A DNA stretch of 64,000 nt from assembly GCF_017308985.1 (NCBI RefSeq), contig NZ_JADWPE010000002.1, positions 1,054,001 through 1,118,000 of the forward strand. The letters run 5' to 3'. The translations under genes and the position numbers were made by a program. The DNA comes from Lysobacter changpingensis (lineage in GTDB: Bacteria > Pseudomonadota > Gammaproteobacteria > Xanthomonadales > Xanthomonadaceae). Numbering within the stretch: position 1 is the first letter of the stretch; every line of letters begins with the position of its first letter. This document shows, piece by piece, positions 1 through 13,201 of this stretch. The notes beneath the pieces were generated by a model that made no database searches, was not told the origin of the DNA, and was given only the letters and a program-made list of their open reading frames with translations.

Positions 1-339
1 GTCGAGCTGCTGCTGCGCGAGCGCCTGCTCGGTGGAGATCAGCACGTACGGCTGCAATTCCGCGAGCGCCGCCGCGACGCCCGCATCGGGCTCGCGTTCG
101 CGCAATGCGAGGTAATGCTCCACCGCGTTGTCGCCCGCCGGCGTGTGCAGGCGTTGCGCGCGCAGCGCGGCTTCGGCGCGTTCGCGCAGCGGTGGCGCGT
201 CCATCCGTTCCTGCACGGGCTCGGGTAGCGAAGCCCCGGTCCCGGCCGACGCCTCCGTGGTGGCCGGCGCGCGCGACCGCTCGCATCCAGCCAACATCAA
301 CAACAACACACCCGCACCCGCAAGACCGACCCAACGCAT
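1..339 (-). CDS. TonB-family lipoprotein, N-terminal part (runs off window)
   Basis: The open frame starts at ATG 339 and stays open to base 1, giving 113 residues with no stop, so the C-terminus lies outside the window. Residues 1-19 form a lipoprotein signal with lipobox LAGC, so the mature protein is probably anchored by Cys19. Next come a Pro/Ala/Thr-rich linker and a helical stretch containing HTPAGDNAVEHYLALRERE and ending in a Gln-rich run. This arrangement resembles the Xanthomonadaceae 'energy transducer TonB' proteins, in which a helical repeat precedes a C-terminal TonB domain. The TonB domain itself is not visible here, so the family call is an inference from the N-terminal segment. 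It is transcribed away from the metal-efflux genes at 472. Confidence 0.6.
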   Translation of the reverse strand, partial: MRWVGLAGAGVLLLMLAGCERSRAPATTEASAGTGASLPEPVQERMDAPPLRERAEAALRAQRLHTPAGDNAVEHYLALREREPDAGVAAALAELQPYVLISTEQALAQQQLD

Positions 340-471
340 CGCGCATTCCCCCGCAAAACGCGCACAGGCTAGGCAGCGCATGTGACGGCAATGCGGCAAG
401 GCGACGGGACGCACGCATTCCGGCCGCAACGAAATTGTGTATCGCCACGTCCGGCACGTACCCTTCGCCGG
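340..471. promoter_or_regulatory. Divergent intergenic region, TonB-family lipoprotein / czc operon
   Basis: These 132 bases separate the leftward lipoprotein gene from the rightward czc genes and must hold both promoters. I see no clear palindromic operator and cannot assign -35/-10 boxes with confidence. Confidence 0.4.
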
Positions 472-846
472 ATGTTCCGCATGCGCGCCCGCTTCTTCGT
501 CCAGTTCGTGATGCTCGGCCTGCTGCTGGCCGGGCTCGCGATCAAGCCTGCACTGGCGGCGAGCGAGGAGCTGCACGATCTGGTCGCGCACGCGGCGCTG
601 TCCGACGGCGGCGGCACGCACGAAACGCCGGATGAAGCCGACGCTCCCGACGAAGGCGCGCCCGGCGGCGAGCACGACGACGGCCACATCCACCTGACCC
701 ATTGCTGCGGCCACCAGGCCGCCGTGCCCGCGCGCGTGCAGGTTCCCGCGCATGCGCCGCGCAACGCGTCGCCGCTGGAACGCGCGCGCATCGCCTTCGC
801 GCCCGCGCCACGCACCGCACCGTTCCGTCCTCCGATCGCGGCCTGA
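472..846 (+). CDS. CzcI-like small periplasmic protein of the metal efflux operon
   Basis: The predicted protein has 124 residues. The start is ATG 472; ATG 481 (MRARFF) is possible. A signal peptide ending near PALAA is followed by an acidic, His-rich segment including HDDGHIHLTHCCGHQ, which suggests metal binding, and by a C-terminus ending PFRPPIAA. Short exported proteins of this kind (CzcI) precede czcC in many cobalt-zinc-cadmium efflux operons. The role of CzcI is not settled; modulation of the efflux system is usually proposed. The next gene, czcC, starts 54 bases downstream on the same strand. The match rests on position, length and His-rich composition. Confidence 0.6.
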   Translation: MFRMRARFFVQFVMLGLLLAGLAIKPALAASEELHDLVAHAALSDGGGTHETPDEADAPDEGAPGGEHDDGHIHLTHCCGHQAAVPARVQVPAHAPRNASPLERARIAFAPAPRTAPFRPPIAA

Positions 847-900
847 CCTCGCCGCCGGTTCCGCACCGGCGTTCCGTCCGTCTTCCATCGGAGAGACTCC

Positions 901-2168
901 ATGTCCGTTCGACCCGCGGCATTCGCCGCGCTGGTCGCCGTGCTCGTTGCGGCCCTGCCCGCACGCGCCGGCGATCGCCTCACCTTGGACGACGCATTCG
1001 CGCGCGTCGCCCGTTTCCACCCGGATCTTCGCCTCGACGTCCCGCGTGCCCGCACGCTCGAAGCCGAGCGCGACGAAGCCGCGCAACGGCCCGCGTTCAC
1101 CGCTGGCGCTTCGCTCGAGAACGCCATCGGCACCGGCGACTACGCCGGCCTCGATGGCGCCGAACTGAGCCTCACCCTCGCCTCCGTGCTGGAACGCGGC
1201 GGCAAGCGCGAGGCGCGCGTGTTGCTGGCACAAAGCCGCATCGACGCGCTCGCGCTGCAACGCGAAGCCACGCGCCTGGACCTGCTGGCCGAAACCGCGC
1301 GGCGTCATCTCGCCGTGGCGGGCGCACAGCGGCAGGCGGAGATCGCGCGTGCCGACATCGAACAACGCCGCCGGGCCGTGACCGCCGCGCGCGAGCGCAT
1401 GAACGCCGGCGCATCGCCCGAATCGGTGCTGCTGACGGCGCAGGCCGCGCTCGCACGTGCCGAGCTCGACGTGCGACGCGCGGAGCAGGCGACCGTCGCG
1501 GCGAAGCAGCACCTCGCCGCGATGTGGGGCGAACGCGAGCCGCGCTTCGAAGTCGCGGCGGGCGATCCACTCGCGCTTCCCGTCATCGCCGATTTCGACG
1601 CGCTCGCCGCCGCGTTGCGGCGCACGCCGGAACTGCTCGCATTCGCCGACCGTCGCCGCGTCGGTGAAGCGCGTCTGCGCCTGGCACGGGCGCAACGCAG
1701 CGCGGACCTCGACTGGCAGGTCGGCGCGCGCTGGCTCAATGCGAGCGACGACGTCGCACTGATCGCCAGCGCGTCGATGCCGCTGGGCGCCACACGTCGC
1801 GCGCAACCCGGCATCCGCGCCGCCGAAGCCGACCTGGCCGCGCTGGAGATCGAACGCGAATCGCAGGACGTGTCGCTGTATTCGACGCTGGTGGAGGCGC
1901 ACGGGCGTTATCGCGTCGCGCAACTGGAAGTGTTGCGCCTGGGCGACGACGTGCTGCCGCGCCTTGCACGCGCCGAAGCGGCGGCCGAACACGCATGGCG
2001 CGCGGGCGCGACGAGTTACCTGGAGTGGTCGCAACTGCAGTCCGAGCGCACCGCCGTGCGCCGCCAGCAACTCGACGCCGCGCTCGACGCGCAGCGCGCC
2101 CTCATCGAAATCCAGCGACTGACCGGCGAGGCGTTCACCACGCCGGCGGTCGCCAGCGGAGTCACGCC

Positions 2169-2172
<4 letters not shown>
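901..2172 (+). CDS. czcC: Outer-membrane efflux protein CzcC (TolC family)
   Basis: This is a 423-residue protein with a signal peptide (about residues 1-23, cleaved near PARAG). The rest is two helical repeats typical of the outer membrane efflux protein family, rich in Ala, Arg and Glu with long coiled-coil stretches (for example EARVLLAQSRIDALALQRE). It would form the outer-membrane channel of a tripartite RND pump with the adaptor and pump encoded next. The stop codon overlaps the adaptor start (ATGA at 2169-2172), so the genes are translationally coupled. Length matches CzcC proteins (about 420 residues). Confidence 0.85.
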
Positions 2173-6366
<4,194 letters not shown>

Positions 6367-6370
6367 GCCT

Positions 6371-6454
6371 TTGCACCCGGGTAAGGCGAAGGCGCCCCCG
6401 GGGAGGCGTGTCCGCGATGGTTCAATCCGGGGGCGCTTCGCTTGCCCGGCTACA
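6371..6454. repeat. Palindromic intergenic repeat (REP-like), diverged copy
   Basis: Two inverted arms, cccgggtaaggcgaaggcgc and ggcgcttcgcttgcccgg, flank a spacer of about 30 bases between czcA and the HU-like gene, which converge here. It is a diverged copy of the repeat seen at several other intergenic sites and may also stop transcription from czcA. Confidence 0.7.
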
Positions 6455-6566
6455 GGCGCCGCTTCTTGCGGCCCCCAAAACGCACAAGGGCGGAAGGGAA
6501 AAGCGGCCAGACGCGGCAACCCGCTCCTGCCCACTCCTCACTTCCGCCCTTGCTACTGCTGCAACA

Positions 6567-6595
6567 GGATGCGGTGGCGTCGCGCCACCGCATCC
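6567..6595 (-). terminator. Hairpin terminator of the HU-like gene
   Basis: A perfect 13-bp stem (GGATGCGGTGGCG at 6567-6579 pairing with 6583-6595) encloses a 3-base loop, starting 8 bases after the stop codon at 6604. No long U-tract follows, but position and stem strength fit an intrinsic terminator. Confidence 0.75.
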
Positions 6596-6603
6596 GGCGG
6601 TCA

Positions 6604-6987
6604 TCAGGCCGCGGCGTCCTTCAGCTTCTTCAGCGGACGGACCTTGACCTTCACCGTGGCCGGCTTGGCGGCGAACCACTGCTCTTCCTTGGTGAACGGG
6701 TTGATGCCCTTGCGCTTCGGCTTGGCCGGAACGTTGACGGCGGTGATCTTCAGCAGGCCCGGCAGGGTGAACGCACCCGCGCCCTTCTTGCTGATCGACG
6801 CGTGGACGGCGCCTTCCAGCGCGGCCAGGACGTTGCGGACGTCCTTGGCGACGACGCCGGTCGTTTCCGACAGGTGCGCGACCAGGCCCGACTTGGACAG
6901 GACTTCCTTGATCGGCTTCGGAGCGGCCGGCTTCGCAGCGGCCTTCTTCGGGGCGGCCTTCTTTGCCACTTTCTTCGTCTTCGCCAT
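6604..6987 (-). CDS. HU/IHF-family DNA-binding protein with Lys/Ala-rich N-terminal tail
   Basis: The protein has 127 residues against about 90 for ordinary HU. ATG 6987 is chosen because the frame upstream has no good start and the sequence begins MAKTKKVAKKAAPKKAA. The first 25 residues are Lys, Ala and Pro in short KKAA/KPAAP units, resembling the tails of histone H1-like bacterial proteins. Residues from about 26 match an HU fold: SKSGLVAHLSETTGV, the FTLPGLLKI segment, and the DNA-binding arm region ending KGINPFTKEEQ. It is expected to bind and bend or compact DNA. It is a single gene with its own terminator hairpin. Confidence 0.88.
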   Translation of the reverse strand: MAKTKKVAKKAAPKKAAAKPAAPKPIKEVLSKSGLVAHLSETTGVVAKDVRNVLAALEGAVHASISKKGAGAFTLPGLLKITAVNVPAKPKRKGINPFTKEEQWFAAKPATVKVKVRPLKKLKDAAA

Positions 6988-7177
6988 ATGTGTCTCGTGA
7001 TACTCGATGGTTGATGGATGCCCGTAAACCGCAGCCAGGCAAGCGGAATGTAGGGCAACACCATCGCGCCGCCAAGTGGTTTTTTGCGAAAAAGTGCGGG
7101 AAATGGCCGCTTTGGCGAATCCGGGCGAATCCAGGTGCCGCAACGGCGGCGAAATGCCGGTTTTTCGACGCGCCGCA

Positions 7178-7813
7178 TCACTGCCCGGCGAGCGCCACCG
7201 CCTCGCGCGCGAGACCTTCGATGCGCGCCCAGTCGCCTTCGCGCAGCGCATCGGCCGGCGTCAGCCACGAGCCGCCCAGGCATGCAACGTTGGGCAGCCG
7301 CAGGTAATCGCGGGCACGCGCGGCGTCGATGCCGCCGGTCGGACAGAAGCGCGCCTGCGCGAACGGGCCGCGCCAGGCCTTGATGAGTTCGAGCGCGCCG
7401 ATCGGTTCGGCCGGAAACACCTTCAGCAACCGATGGCCCGCGGCGAGCGCGGCCATGACCTCGCTTCCGGTCGCCACGCCCGGCAGGTACGCCAGGCGCA
7501 GGTCGACCGCCGCGTCGAGCAGTTCGCGCGTGCTGCCGGGCGACACCGCGAAGGTCGCGCCCGCCCCTTTCGCGCCCTGCATCTGTCCGATGTCGAGCAC
7601 CGTGCCGGCACCGACCTGCATGCCGGGCACCTCGCGCGCGATGGCGGCGATGGCGTCCATCGCCACCGGCGTGCGCAGCGTCACCTCGATCGCACCGAGC
7701 CCGCCGGCCTGCAGCGCGCGCGCCACCGCGAGCGCTTCGTCCACGCTGGACGGCGTGTACACGGGCACGATGCGGTGTCCGCGCAGCGCCGCCTGCGCGT
7801 CAACGGCGGACAT
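7178..7813 (-). CDS. eda: 2-dehydro-3-deoxy-6-phosphogluconate aldolase
   Basis: This 211-residue class I aldolase cleaves KDPG to pyruvate and glyceraldehyde-3-phosphate, the last step of Entner-Doudoroff and uronate catabolism. The visible active-site segments are EVTLRT (about residues 43-48), the Schiff-base lysine in LLKVFPAE and the phosphate loop CPTGGI. Length matches bacterial Eda. It overlaps the 3' end of kdgK by 14 bases and is co-transcribed with it, so in this locus KDPG made by KdgK passes straight to Eda. A shared operator upstream of kdgK is proposed. Confidence 0.92.
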   Translation of the reverse strand: MSAVDAQAALRGHRIVPVYTPSSVDEALAVARALQAGGLGAIEVTLRTPVAMDAIAAIAREVPGMQVGAGTVLDIGQMQGAKGAGATFAVSPGSTRELLDAAVDLRLAYLPGVATGSEVMAALAAGHRLLKVFPAEPIGALELIKAWRGPFAQARFCPTGGIDAARARDYLRLPNVACLGGSWLTPADALREGDWARIEGLAREAVALAGQ

Positions 7814-8807
7814 GGAAACCCGCCTGCGAAGTGACGTCGGAGATTTCCTGCGCCGACACCAGGCAGAAATCGCCCGGGATCGAATGCTTGAGCACCGCCG
7901 CGCCGAGGCCGAAATGCAGCACTTCCGGCGGCGCCATGCCGTGGATGAGCCCGTGCAGCACGCCGCCGGCGAACGCGTCGCCGGTGCCGATGCGATCGAC
8001 GATGCCTTCGAGCGCGTAGTCCGGTGCGCGGCGTCGCGTGCCGTCGCGTTCGACCATCACCGCCGACAACGTGTGCCGGTCGACGCTGTGTTGCGTGCGC
8101 AGCGTGCAGGCGAGCCATTGCAGGTTCGGGAACGCGGCGAACGCGCGCGTCGCCGCTTCGGCCACGGCCTTTTCGCCCTCCGACGGCACGCGTTCGCCCA
8201 GCACGATGGCGATGTCGCGATGATCGGCGAAGACGATGTCGGCTTCCTCGAAGATCCGCCGCAGCAGCCCGGCGGCGTCGCCATCCCACGCCTGCCAGAG
8301 CTTGCCGCGGAAGTTGCCGTCGAAGGACACCTTCACGCCGAGCCGGCGCGCGGCGCGCGCGGCATCGATGGTCGCCTGCGCCGTCGCGGCACCGAGCGCG
8401 GGGCTCACGCCGGACAGGTGCAGCCAGCGCGCGCCGTCGAGCAGCGCGTCCCAGTCGTAGTCGGCGTTGCGCACGAAGGCCGAATCGGCGCGGTCGTACA
8501 GCACTTCGCTCGGGCGCTGCATCGCGCCGTGCGAGAGGAAGTACAACCCCATGCGTCCGGATGCCGCGCGCACCGCGCGCGTGTCCACGCCATGCCGGCG
8601 CAGTTCGCCGATCGCCGCCGCGCCCAGCGCGTTCTCGGCGACGGTCGAAACCACCGCCGCGTCGTGCCCCAGCTGCGCGAGCAGGACGGCGACGTTCGCC
8701 TCCGCGCCACCGACGTGCACGTCCAGCGCCGGCGATTGCAGCACCCGTTCGCGTCCGGGCGCCGACAGGCGCAGCAGCAGCTCACCGAAACAGACGACGC
8801 GGCTCAC
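7800..8807 (-). CDS. kdgK: 2-dehydro-3-deoxygluconate kinase
   Basis: A 335-residue PfkB/ribokinase-family kinase that phosphorylates 2-keto-3-deoxygluconate to KDPG. The start is taken as GTG 8807 because AGGAG lies 8 bases upstream and the family N-terminus (VVCFGELLLRLS) begins right after it; the open frame extends much further upstream but that is only GC-rich read-through. The glycine-rich sugar site GGAEANVAV lies near residue 38 and the catalytic motif GTGDAFAGG near residue 285. It pairs with eda and takes KDG produced by KduD encoded at 21230. Confidence 0.9.
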   Translation of the reverse strand: MSRVVCFGELLLRLSAPGRERVLQSPALDVHVGGAEANVAVLLAQLGHDAAVVSTVAENALGAAAIGELRRHGVDTRAVRAASGRMGLYFLSHGAMQRPSEVLYDRADSAFVRNADYDWDALLDGARWLHLSGVSPALGAATAQATIDAARAARRLGVKVSFDGNFRGKLWQAWDGDAAGLLRRIFEEADIVFADHRDIAIVLGERVPSEGEKAVAEAATRAFAAFPNLQWLACTLRTQHSVDRHTLSAVMVERDGTRRRAPDYALEGIVDRIGTGDAFAGGVLHGLIHGMAPPEVLHFGLGAAVLKHSIPGDFCLVSAQEISDVTSQAGFHVRR

Positions 8808-8964
8808 GCCGGGCTCCTCATTGCGCTCATTCCAGTTCCCCGTTGGTTCTGCAAACCGCACGATTCTGCCTGCTCCCCGGCCCCGCGCGACCGCACGGCG
8901 AGGCGGTCCGCGGACTTCATGGCGCACCGCAGCATGCGGTCGGCCATCCCAGGTGCTAGGGTTT

Positions 8965-8979
8965 TGACCATCGGTGTCA
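8965..8979. promoter_or_regulatory. Possible LacI-type operator between kdgK and the TonB receptor
   Basis: Read on the minus strand, this site begins TGACACCGATGGTC, sharing the TGACACCG half-site with the better copies at 15080 and 20269. It lies between the divergent kdgK-eda operon and the receptor gene. One half is weak, so the call is tentative. Confidence 0.45.
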
Positions 8980-9065
8980 TTTCGCCGACAGGACCACCTT
9001 AGCAAGCATCGCAAGCCAGTCAACAAGCACCTTTGAAGCTGTTGCCATATGGGAGGGGAGAACCT

Positions 9066-11876
9066 ATGCAATTTCAGCGTGCGCCAAAAAAGACACCGGT
9101 TACCTTGCTGGCCGCTTCGATCGGCCTTGCGCTGCAGCTGAGCGCCGCAACCGCCCTCGCGCAGGACGCCGCGCCGACGGCCGACGCCGCCGCGACACCC
9201 GCAGCCACCGCCGCCGCACCCGCGGCGGATGCACCACCCACCGAGCTGGACACCGTCACCGTCACCGGCTTCCGCGGCGCGCTGGAGAAGGCGCTGGAGA
9301 AGAAGCGCAGCGAGATCGGCGTGGTGGACGCGATCGTCGCCGAGGACATCGCCGACTTTCCCGACCTCAACCTCGCCGAATCGCTGCAGCGCATCCCGGG
9401 CGTGTCGATCTCGCGCGACGCCGGCGAAGGCCGCAACATCTCCGTGCGCGGCCTGGACAGCCAGTTCACCCGCGTGCGCATCAACGGCATGGAGGCGCTG
9501 ACCACCACCGGCGGCACCGACAGCTCCGGCGGCGCGAACCGCGGTCGCGGCTTCGACTTCAACGTCTTCGCCTCCGAGCTGTTCAACAGCATCACCGTGC
9601 GCAAGACCGCCTCGGCCGACATCGAGGAAGGCGCGCTCGGCGCCACGGTGGACCTGCAGACCGCGCGTCCGTTCGACTACGACGGCTTCACCTTCGTCAC
9701 CGGCGCGCAGCTGGGTTACAACGACCTTGCCGGCGACATCGATCCGCGCGCGACCATGCTCATCAGCAACACCTGGGCGGACAACCGCTTCGGCGCGCTG
9801 ATGTCGGTGGCCTACACCAAGCGCCGCCTGCTCGAGGAAGGCCACAGCACCGTGCGCTGGGATCGCGGCACCAGCAGCGGCGGTTTCTCCGAGGATTCGC
9901 CGTTCGCCGACGCGAACAGCGAGGACGTGTTCCATCCGCGCATCCCGCGCTACGGCGTGATGGAGCACGAGCAGGAACGCCTGGGCGTGACCGCGTCGCT
10001 GCAGTTCGATCCGACCGACAAGACGTCGCTGGGCCTGGACGTGATGTACGCCGATCTCGACGCCACGCGCACCGAGAACTTCCTCAACGGCCTGTCCTTC
10101 AGCCGCGGCGGCGCGGGCAAGCCGCAGACGGTGGTGCGCGACGGCGCGATCGATGGCCGCGGCAACCTCGTCCATGGCGTGTTCGACAACGTCGACGTGC
10201 GTTCGGAAGCGCGTTACGACGAGCTGGAAACCAGATTCACCCAGTTCAACTTCTACGCCGACCACGAGCTGACCGACGACTTCAGGCTGCATTTCGAGGC
10301 CGGCCGTGCGAAGTCGGAGTTCGAGAACCCGATCCAGACCACGATCACGCTGGACCACCTCGACGCCGACGGCTACGTCTACGACTACCGCAACGACGAT
10401 CGCCTGCCGGTCATCACCACCGGGTTCGACGTGAACGACCCGGCGCAGTGGGGCTTCATCGACGGCACCTCCGAAATCCGCCTGCGACCGCAGTACGCCG
10501 ACAACACCATCGACAACGTGTCGCTGGGCATGGCGTGGACGCTCACGGACCACTTCACGCTCAAGGGCGGCGGCCAGTTCAAGGAATACACCTTCGACAC
10601 GCGCGAGGAACGCCGCGCGTCCGAGCTCGTCGTGCCCGCGCTGCCGGACGGCACGACGCTGGCCGACCTCACCCGAACGATCGGGCTGGAGGACATCGGC
10701 GGCGTCGGCGACGGGCGCTGGCTGATTCCCGACATCGACGCGTTCAACCGCGCGTTCGACATCTACAGCGACGACGGCATCTTCGCCGTCAGCGACCAGG
10801 TGGCCTCGGTGCTGGGCAACAACCGTTCGGTGACCGAACGCGACCAGGGCTTCTGGCTGCAGGCGGACTTCAACGCGCAACTGGGCTCGCTGCCGCTGAG
10901 CGGCAACATCGGCCTGCGCCAGGTAACGACGCGGCAGAGTTCCACCGGCTGGTCCACGGTGGGCGGCGAGCCCGTGCTGACCACCGTCGAACGCAGCTAC
11001 GAGGACACGCTGCCGTCGCTGAACCTCGTCGCCGACGTGACGCCGGATTTCCTGGTCCGCTTCGCCGCGGCGAAGGTGATGGCGCGCCCGGGCCTGAACA
11101 ACCTCACGCCCGGCGTGACGGTGAACGTCTCCGGCGGCAATCGCGTGGTGAACGGCGGCAACCCGCTGCTCGATCCCTTCCGCGCGAAGACCGCCGACCT
11201 GTCGTTGGAATGGTATTTCGCCGAGGAATCGCTGCTCGCGCTGGGCCTGTTCTACAAGGACATCGACAGCTTCGTGCAAACCTCGCGCGAAACGCGGCCG
11301 TATTCCACCTCGGGCCTGCCGGCGAGCCTGCTGGAAGGCACCGGCGCGACGGTGAACGACGAGTTCCAGTTCAACATCCCGCTCAACACGCCAGGCGGTC
11401 CGCTCAAGGGCCTGGAATTCACCTACCAGCAGCCGTTCGTGTTCCTGCCCGGCTTCTGGAGCGATTTCGGCGTGCAGCTGAACTACACCTACGTCGATTC
11501 GAAGATCCAGCACATGACCTCGGCCGGCGAGACGTCGCTGCGCACCGACCTCACCGGCCTGTCGAAGAACGCCTACAACGCGACGCTCTACTACGAAGGC
11601 GAGAAGTTCAGCGCGCGCGTGTCGGCGGCGTATCGCGACGACTTCCTGACCACCGTGCCGGGCCGCAACAACAACGACGTGGAAGGCACCGCGGAAACGC
11701 TGACGATCGACATGTCGGCGTCGTACCGGATCAACGATCACTTCGAACTGACGCTGGAAGGCCTGAACCTCACCGACGAGTTCCAGGACCAGTGGGTCGA
11801 CTCGATCGGCGACCGCGCCTCGGTCTACCACCACACGGGCCGGCAGTACTTCCTCGGTGCGCGTTACAAGTTCTGA
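9066..11876 (+). CDS. TonB-dependent receptor of the pectin locus (Xanthomonas/Caulobacter type)
   Basis: The receptor has 936 residues. ATG 9066 is chosen for the upstream AGGGGAG; an upstream ATG at 9033 lacks one. A signal peptide (cleaved near ALAQD) is followed by a Pro/Ala/Thr linker, a TonB box-like ELDTVTVTGF segment and a plug domain with LAESLQRIPGVSISRDAGEG and ISVRGL. The rest is a 22-strand barrel ending QYFLGARYKF with a terminal Phe. The large size and plug sequence match the Xanthomonas-Caulobacter TonB receptor family, many members of which import oligosaccharides. Because a pectinesterase gene begins 63 bases downstream, the likely ligand is oligogalacturonide. An operator-like sequence lies inside its first codons. 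Confidence 0.88.
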   Translation: MQFQRAPKKTPVTLLAASIGLALQLSAATALAQDAAPTADAAATPAATAAAPAADAPPTELDTVTVTGFRGALEKALEKKRSEIGVVDAIVAEDIADFPDLNLAESLQRIPGVSISRDAGEGRNISVRGLDSQFTRVRINGMEALTTTGGTDSSGGANRGRGFDFNVFASELFNSITVRKTASADIEEGALGATVDLQTARPFDYDGFTFVTGAQLGYNDLAGDIDPRATMLISNTWADNRFGALMSVAYTKRRLLEEGHSTVRWDRGTSSGGFSEDSPFADANSEDVFHPRIPRYGVMEHEQERLGVTASLQFDPTDKTSLGLDVMYADLDATRTENFLNGLSFSRGGAGKPQTVVRDGAIDGRGNLVHGVFDNVDVRSEARYDELETRFTQFNFYADHELTDDFRLHFEAGRAKSEFENPIQTTITLDHLDADGYVYDYRNDDRLPVITTGFDVNDPAQWGFIDGTSEIRLRPQYADNTIDNVSLGMAWTLTDHFTLKGGGQFKEYTFDTREERRASELVVPALPDGTTLADLTRTIGLEDIGGVGDGRWLIPDIDAFNRAFDIYSDDGIFAVSDQVASVLGNNRSVTERDQGFWLQADFNAQLGSLPLSGNIGLRQVTTRQSSTGWSTVGGEPVLTTVERSYEDTLPSLNLVADVTPDFLVRFAAAKVMARPGLNNLTPGVTVNVSGGNRVVNGGNPLLDPFRAKTADLSLEWYFAEESLLALGLFYKDIDSFVQTSRETRPYSTSGLPASLLEGTGATVNDEFQFNIPLNTPGGPLKGLEFTYQQPFVFLPGFWSDFGVQLNYTYVDSKIQHMTSAGETSLRTDLTGLSKNAYNATLYYEGEKFSARVSAAYRDDFLTTVPGRNNNDVEGTAETLTIDMSASYRINDHFELTLEGLNLTDEFQDQWVDSIGDRASVYHHTGRQYFLGARYKF
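9091..9104. promoter_or_regulatory. Operator-like sequence inside the receptor coding region
   Basis: AGACACCGGTTACC differs at one base from the kduI-proximal TGACACCGGTTACC. It covers codons 9-13 of the receptor gene. It could be an intragenic LacI operator blocking elongation, or chance. Confidence 0.35.
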
Positions 11877-11939
11877 GGAATGGAACGGCGCCGCCGTGAT
11901 GCGGGCGGCGCTGTTCTCGGCGAACGCGGAGCCGCGCGA

Positions 11940-13193
11940 ATGAGCGATGCGCGGTTGCCGCGATGCGGTGATGCTGTTCCGGATTCGCGACGAAGGTTCC
12001 TGCAAACCACCTTCGCGTGCTGCACCGCCGCGTTCCTGCCCCCTCCCCTGCTCGCAGCGGTGAGGAAGGACGCTTGCGCGCCACTGGCGCGCGTCCGGAC
12101 GAACGCCATCGGGCCGTGCCCGATGGCCGCGGGGTGGAGCGGGGCGAAGTCGCTCGCGAAAACGTACGGGCAAACAGCCTTCGACGCCATCGTCGCAAAG
12201 ACGCCACGCCCCGAAGCCCCCACCTACCCCACCATCGCCGAAGCCCTCGGCGCAGCGCCGGCGAACGGGACGAAAGCCTTCCGCATCCTCATCACCCGCG
12301 GTCGCTGGCACGAAAAACTGCTGGTCGACAAACCGAACGTGCACCTCGTCGGCGAGGATCGCACCGGAAGCGTCCTCACCTTCGACGCCGCCGCCGGCAT
12401 GAAGCGTCCGGACGGCGAACCCTGGGGCACCTGGGGCTGCGCGAGCGTCATCGTCCGAGCACCGGATTTCAGCGCCACGAACCTCACCATCGAGAACGCC
12501 TTCGACTACGTCGGCAATCTCGCCGCACCGAAGTTCGAGCCCATCGGTCCGAACGGCGCGCAGGCGGTGGCGTTGATGCTCGACGCGGGCAACGATCGCG
12601 CCGCGTTCGAGCGCGTGGATTTCATCGGTCACCAGGACACGCTGTTCGCCGATGCCGGCCGCAGCTTGTTCCAAGATTGCCGCATCGACGGCAGTGTCGA
12701 TTTCATCTTCGGCGGCGGCAATGCGCTGTTCGAGCGGTGCCAGCTGCATTCGCGCTACCGCCCGGGAAAGGAGCGCCAGGGCTATGTCGCCGTGCCGTGC
12801 ACGCCATCGGCGCAGCCGTTCGGCCTCACGTTCGTTACTTGCCGGCTCACGCGCGATGCGGCGATTCCGGACGGCAGCGTCGCGCTTGGCCGCGCGTGGC
12901 GGCCCGGACGCACCTTTCCTGACGGCAAGTACGGCGATCCGGACGCGGTCGGCGCAGCGGTCTACGTGTCGTGCTGGATGGACGCGCACATCGACGCGCG
13001 CGGCTGGGACGAAATGGGCTACACCGCGCGCGACGGGCGCCGCGTGATGCTTCGATCCGACGACGCGCGGCTGTTCGAACACGACAGCTCGGGCCCCGGC
13101 GCGCACCGCTCCGGCTCGCGTCGTCTCCTTCCGCGCGAACGTGTCTCCGCCTTCGCGCGCGAGCGTGTGCTCGACGCGTGGCGGCCCGGTTGA
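11940..13193 (+). CDS. Exported pectinesterase (CE8)
   Basis: The protein has 417 residues. ATG 11940 is chosen because it precedes a twin-arginine-like leader (SRRRFLQTT, about residues 16-24). The enzyme removes methyl esters from homogalacturonan so that pectate lyase can act. Family hallmarks are present in order: GHQDTLFADAGR (QDT with catalytic Asp), DGSVDFIFGGG (second catalytic Asp), and LGRAWRPG (substrate-binding Arg). WMDAHIDARGWDEMGY near the C-terminus is also family-typical. It probably forms an operon with the upstream receptor (63-base gap). It should act in the periplasm or outside the cell. Confidence 0.9.
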   Translation: MSDARLPRCGDAVPDSRRRFLQTTFACCTAAFLPPPLLAAVRKDACAPLARVRTNAIGPCPMAAGWSGAKSLAKTYGQTAFDAIVAKTPRPEAPTYPTIAEALGAAPANGTKAFRILITRGRWHEKLLVDKPNVHLVGEDRTGSVLTFDAAAGMKRPDGEPWGTWGCASVIVRAPDFSATNLTIENAFDYVGNLAAPKFEPIGPNGAQAVALMLDAGNDRAAFERVDFIGHQDTLFADAGRSLFQDCRIDGSVDFIFGGGNALFERCQLHSRYRPGKERQGYVAVPCTPSAQPFGLTFVTCRLTRDAAIPDGSVALGRAWRPGRTFPDGKYGDPDAVGAAVYVSCWMDAHIDARGWDEMGYTARDGRRVMLRSDDARLFEHDSSGPGAHRSGSRRLLPRERVSAFARERVLDAWRPG

Positions 13194-13201
13194 GGCACTT
13201 C

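Noticed and set aside
8808-13106. Long minus-strand frame continuing upstream of kdgK across the receptor and pectinesterase genes
   Set aside because: Only the 7800-8807 part has family similarity and a ribosome site; the rest is antisense to well-supported plus-strand genes.
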